Positions 6,975 to 9,702 of a DNA stretch of 9,702 nucleotides are shown one piece after another. The first letter of the stretch is position 1, and every line of letters begins with the position of its first letter. The notes under the pieces were generated by a model. It saw only the letters and a list, made by a program, of their open reading frames with translations, had not been told where the DNA came from and did not search any database. Made by a program: the position numbers and the translations under genes. Origin of the DNA: an uncultured Steroidobacter sp. (GTDB lineage: Bacteria > Pseudomonadota > Gammaproteobacteria > Steroidobacterales > Steroidobacteraceae); NCBI GenBank assembly GCA_946478975.1, contig CAMLEO010000274.1, positions 1 to 9,702 on the forward strand, read 5' to 3'.

Positions 6975-7378
6975 AACACCAGGCGCGAGTCGCCGCCCCG
7001 TGGAAGCGTGACGCTGATCACTTCGCTTACCGGGTGCAGTCCCTTCGACGTTGCATTTTGAATGTGCGCGTCCAGATCGGGAACCAGAATGGAAACGATG
7101 CCGGCCGGCAGTGAACGAGGTTGAGCCGCCGGCACACTTGCCGTCTCCGAGCGCAATTCCAGCAACTCGATCATTGCTCCCATCGGCGAAGACCGCAGCA
7201 ACGCGAGCTTCACCTCATCGTACAGACCGTTTGAAATGCAGCGAGCGACCGCCCCGCGCAGCACAGTTTCATCAGTGACCGTGAAGCCCATGCCGTCGCG
7301 ATAAAATTCCAACGCGCGAGCCATGGAGCTCACGAATATATCTACATGCAGAACCATGTAGCTGCCGGCGGCTTGCAT
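6875..7378 (-). CDS. VOC-superfamily (glyoxalase/dioxygenase fold) protein
   Basis: This 167-residue protein has two beta-alpha-beta-beta-beta modules of the vicinal-oxygen-chelate fold, which includes glyoxalase I, dioxygenases and antibiotic-binding or modifying proteins. Possible metal ligands are H11 (LHVDIFV), E71 (MIELLEL) and E145 (DPDANLLEFV). The expected second-module His is a Ser (S96 in GIVSILV), so the metal site may be incomplete or altered. The start ATG at 7378 has a good GGAG 6 nt upstream. It lies 17 nt after the adenylation gene and is probably the last gene of that operon. The gene may therefore act on the carrier-bound product or give self-protection (inference from context). 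About 17 residues after the fold run into the overlap with the acetyltransferase gene. Confidence 0.85.
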   Translation of the reverse strand: MQAAGSYMVLHVDIFVSSMARALEFYRDGMGFTVTDETVLRGAVARCISNGLYDEVKLALLRSSPMGAMIELLELRSETASVPAAQPRSLPAGIVSILVPDLDAHIQNATSKGLHPVSEVISVTLPRGGDSRLVFYKDPDANLLEFVQRSVTNRRMPGTPVTAAKSG

Positions 7379-7395
7379 CGATCACTCCAAGCGGG

Positions 7396-8946
7396 TCAGC
7401 GGCGGACACTCAAACGCTTGAGCTCTTCGTAGTTGAGCTTGTCCGTCGAGGTCCTGGGCATTCGTTCGAGCGCAATGAACTCGTCCGGGAGCATGTAGCG
7501 GGAAACCGTCGTCAGCGCCAGCGCCTTGAGCTCGCTCGAGCTGCGTGTGCCGACCCGCGGCGTTACGAACGCCACAATCCTCACGCCCGATTCTTCATCG
7601 GGGACAGCAACCACTGCGGCCTCCTGGACTTCTTCCAAGCGGAGAATGGCCGCTTCGACGTCGCCCAGCTCGATGCGGTATCCACGCCGCTTGACCATGC
7701 GGTCGCGTCGGCCGATGTAGATGAAGCCGAATTCCGGATCCTGGGTCACGATGTCGCCGGTGCGATACCACCTTCGGCCGTCCAGGTGCACGAACGCTGT
7801 CGCATCCTTTTCCGGCAGGCCCCAGTAACCTTGCATCACGTTCTGGCCGGAGACGATCAGCTCTCCCTGTCCTTGCGCGATGGGACGACCCGCTTCATCG
7901 ATCACCAGTCCCAAATTCGGCGGACACATCCTGCCGATGGGAATCGTCGCTTGCTTGGCAATCAGCTCGTCCGAGGGCAGCTCGTACAACGTGCAAACGT
8001 TCGTTTCGGTCGGACAATACAGATTGAAGCAGCGCGCATGGCCCCAGTGTTTACGCAGCTGCAGATACTTGGAAATCGCGAGCGCCTCGCCGGCAAACAG
8101 CACGATGCGCAAGCTCGAGTAGTCGCGAAGGTGCAGCTTGCCGTAGGTCGCCAACATGACCAGCACGGAAGGTGTCGAATACCAGATCGTGATGCGCTGC
8201 CTGGCGATGACTTCCGCCAGCCTTGCCACTTCTTTTCCGAGTGCCTCGTCGATCAGCACCAGGGTGCAGCCATGCATGATCGACACGTAGATGTCGAAGA
8301 TGGATAAGTCGAAATGAAACGGCGCGTGCGAGGAGAATCGATCGTCCGGGTGAATGTCGAAAGTTTCGTTGCACCAATGCAGAAAGCCAAACGCGTTCGC
8401 CTGCGTCAGCGTCACCCCTTTTGGATTGCCGGTGGAACCGGACGTATACAAGATGTATGCGACATCTTCCGGCGCGGTGCGCACAGTGTTGACGGCAGGC
8501 GCTGGCGAGGCTTCCTGCAGCGATCGTAGCAATTCTTCCAGCGACTCGGCGGAGCTGCCGTTCTCCAGCACCAGTGATGCAGGTACGAGCGCGCGCAAGT
8601 TGTCTTCGAGTGGCCGATCCGCGACCAATGCCTTCGCCTGGCAGCTTTGCAGGATGGTTTGAGCCCGGCTGACTGGACCGTCGGGATCGATGGGAACGTA
8701 TGCCGCTCCGGCTTTCAGGATGCCGAAGATCGTGGCGACTGCGGCTGCAGATTTATGCAAGCACAGTGCGACTCGATCTCCAGGGGTGACGCCGAGCGCG
8801 CAGAGTCTGTCGCGCACAGCGTCCGAGAGCCTCCCCAATCTTTCGTAGGAGATCTCTTCGCGATCCGGTGTGATGACTGCCGTGTGCTGCGGACGGCGCA
8901 ACACCGCGGCTTTGAGCAGATCTGAAAGCGTGCGCGAGCCGCTCAT
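7396..8946 (-). CDS. Free-standing amino-acid adenylation enzyme, probable L-prolyl-[carrier protein] ligase
   Basis: This 516-residue ANL-superfamily enzyme would make an aminoacyl-AMP and load it on a carrier phosphopantetheine. It is a lone NRPS-type A domain. Core motifs in order are YTSGSTGNPKG (167-177), the substrate loop FHFDLSIFDIY (210-220), NLYCPTE (308-314), YRTGD (394-398), GRRDRMVKRRGYRIE (412-426) and the catalytic Lys K503 in STDKLN. By alignment to GrsA positions, the ten pocket residues read D213, L214, F217, Y256, L283, A285, L309, V317, C318 and K503. From memory this resembles the code of free-standing prolyl ligases such as PltF and RedM, so L-proline is the best guess. 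D-alanine (DltA-like) or another small amino acid remains possible. The usual Gly of YGPTE is Cys (C311). The ATG overlaps the carrier gene stop by 4 bp, so the two are translationally coupled and presumably partners. Confidence 0.9.
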   Translation of the reverse strand: MSGSRTLSDLLKAAVLRRPQHTAVITPDREEISYERLGRLSDAVRDRLCALGVTPGDRVALCLHKSAAAVATIFGILKAGAAYVPIDPDGPVSRAQTILQSCQAKALVADRPLEDNLRALVPASLVLENGSSAESLEELLRSLQEASPAPAVNTVRTAPEDVAYILYTSGSTGNPKGVTLTQANAFGFLHWCNETFDIHPDDRFSSHAPFHFDLSIFDIYVSIMHGCTLVLIDEALGKEVARLAEVIARQRITIWYSTPSVLVMLATYGKLHLRDYSSLRIVLFAGEALAISKYLQLRKHWGHARCFNLYCPTETNVCTLYELPSDELIAKQATIPIGRMCPPNLGLVIDEAGRPIAQGQGELIVSGQNVMQGYWGLPEKDATAFVHLDGRRWYRTGDIVTQDPEFGFIYIGRRDRMVKRRGYRIELGDVEAAILRLEEVQEAAVVAVPDEESGVRIVAFVTPRVGTRSSSELKALALTTVSRYMLPDEFIALERMPRTSTDKLNYEELKRLSVRR

Positions 8947-9200
8947 GCCATCGTCTCGATCTTGCCGCGCACGAGGCCTTCGATGCTTTGTACCGACGAC
9001 AGCTGCTCTGTGCTCAGCTCCTCGGGCAGGAAGTCGATCCCGAAGCGTTCTTCGAGAAACGACACCAGTTTGAGAACGCCCAACGAATCGATCACGCCGC
9101 GCTGCTGCAGATCTGCATCGTCGAGCAAGCTGTCGGCAGCTTCGGAAGCTAGAAAGTTCTCAAGAATGAACCCGCGGACGATCTCCCTGATGTTTTCCAT
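8943..9200 (-). CDS. Free-standing acyl/peptidyl carrier protein
   Basis: This 85-residue carrier protein has the four-helix size and charge pattern of its family. The phosphopantetheine attachment serine is S39 in GVIDSLGVLKLV. The acidic second-helix region (LVSFLEERFGIDF) is where partner enzymes usually dock. It needs activation by a phosphopantetheinyl transferase encoded elsewhere. The ATG at 9200 has GGGAG 4-5 nt upstream. Its TGA shares four bases (ATGA) with the start of the adenylation gene, so it is most likely that enzyme's substrate carrier, holding the activated amino acid as a thioester. It is the first gene of the operon. Confidence 0.93.
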   Translation of the reverse strand: MENIREIVRGFILENFLASEAADSLLDDADLQQRGVIDSLGVLKLVSFLEERFGIDFLPEELSTEQLSSVQSIEGLVRGKIETMA

Positions 9201-9577
9201 GTGTCTCCCTCACATCCTTGCGTCCAGTGCTCTGTCGTTCACTCGGGTCGACAAACTCGAGCGGCCGCGCACTGTAACGCAAGATCCAACCGTGCGACAT
9301 GGAGTGAGTTGCTCACGACCTGATGAACGCCACAGTCTTCCGCTGGGAACGCTCCAACCGATTAACATCCGCCCGCATCGCCTTCATGCGCAGCACTCCA
9401 TGTCTGTCACTGGAAAGTTGGATGTTCCACAGCACGAAGCCATGTCGATGCAACCTGGCCCCAAACGTCAAAACTCCGTGACAGACACGAACCAGACCCG
9501 TCTGCGCCGACGCGAAGTAAATGACCACTTCGACATGTAGACTCGGGTGAACCGCTATGAACTGCAAGGAAGCAAAG
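9201..9577. promoter_or_regulatory. Divergent intergenic region between carrier operon and right-edge gene
   Basis: These 377 bp separate the minus-strand carrier operon from a plus-strand gene and must hold both promoters, but I see no clear sigma-70 boxes. The region contains a 10-bp perfect inverted repeat (9401-9410 with 9478-9487) and ACTCGGGT repeated at 9241-9248 and 9541-9548. A 99-residue minus-strand open frame crosses it (9612 to 9313). It lacks a recognisable domain and conflicts with the right-edge gene start, so it is not called. Confidence 0.5.
9401..9487. repeat. Separated 10-bp inverted repeat
   Basis: TGTCTGTCAC at 9401-9410 is the exact reverse complement of GTGACAGACA at 9478-9487, with 67 bp between the arms. 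The arms do not extend further. It may be a pair of operator half-sites or chance. Confidence 0.4.
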
Positions 9578-9702
9578 ATGAGCTCAGTCGCGTCTTCGAA
9601 CAGCCGGATCAAGCGGAGAGCTGTCAGTTCTCACATTCCTTTGGCCCTGCAACAGCGCTACGGCTGGAAGTTCTACTCGCACAACGGGCCCCTGAACGAA
9701 CG
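9578..9702 (+). CDS. Unrecognised protein, N-terminal fragment running off the right edge
   Basis: The open frame runs from the ATG at 9578 to the end of the window (41 codons) without a stop. A strong Shine-Dalgarno AAGGA (9566-9570) sits 7 nt before the ATG, which favours it over an in-frame ATG at 9557. The protein starts MSSVASSNSRIKRRAV, a basic polar leader, followed by an aromatic stretch, LQQRYGWKFYSHNGPLNE, that reads like the start of a folded domain. No family is recognised from this fragment, and there is no clear signal peptide. It is divergent from the carrier operon and could share its regulation. Confidence 0.6.
   Translation, partial: MSSVASSNSRIKRRAVSSHIPLALQQRYGWKFYSHNGPLNE

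Noticed and set aside
9313..9612. 99-codon minus-strand open frame
   Set aside because: It has no recognisable family. Its start lies inside the right-edge gene, which has a strong Shine-Dalgarno, and it would fill the promoter region.

Overview
The window is GC-rich and densely coded, with mostly short gaps, small convergent overlaps and a coupled ATGA junction. Gene content and codon style suggest a soil or freshwater proteobacterium, most likely a gammaproteobacterium near the Xanthomonadales/Steroidobacter group. That placement is inferred from style only, because there is no rRNA or other marker gene. No tRNA, rRNA, CRISPR array, intact insertion sequence or phage gene was seen.

Left block (1-6183), divalent metals and two membrane-anchored von Willebrand A (VWA) proteins. 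A Mg2+-importing P-type ATPase of the MgtA/MgtB type enters from the left edge without its N-terminus. Its 3' end overlaps by 31 bp the 3' end of a two-gene minus-strand operon (4582 down to 2385). That operon encodes two paralogous VWA proteins, each built as one N-terminal membrane helix, a coiled coil and a VWA domain with a DxSxS metal site. Both helices begin with the same SFLDCITC motif, whose membrane-edge Asp recalls ExbD/TolR/MotB stator subunits. Upstream of the operon lies a compact CTGAAG direct and inverted repeat that looks like a response-regulator site. A divergent Nramp-family transporter of the DPS type follows on the plus strand.

Middle (6184-7378). A strong short hairpin precedes a GNAT-family acetyltransferase gene. 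The 3' end of that gene overlaps by 100 bp, tail to tail, a minus-strand VOC/glyoxalase-fold gene.

Right block (9200 down to 6875), a small carrier-protein activation operon on the minus strand. The order is a free-standing acyl/peptidyl carrier protein, an amino-acid adenylation enzyme (ATGA overlap) and the VOC protein (17-nt gap). The binding-pocket residues read from the adenylation enzyme (D-L-F-Y-L-A-L-V-C-K) match what I recall for free-standing L-prolyl ligases (PltF/RedM type). The operon therefore probably loads proline, or a similar small amino acid, onto the carrier. The oxidase that would make a pyrrole is not in the window. A 377-bp divergent intergenic region follows, then the start of an unrecognised plus-strand gene that runs off the right edge.

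The points most worth a second look are the paired VWA proteins as possible stator-like membrane subunits, their position between two divalent-metal transporters behind a possible two-component operator, and the prolyl-type ligase/carrier/VOC cassette.
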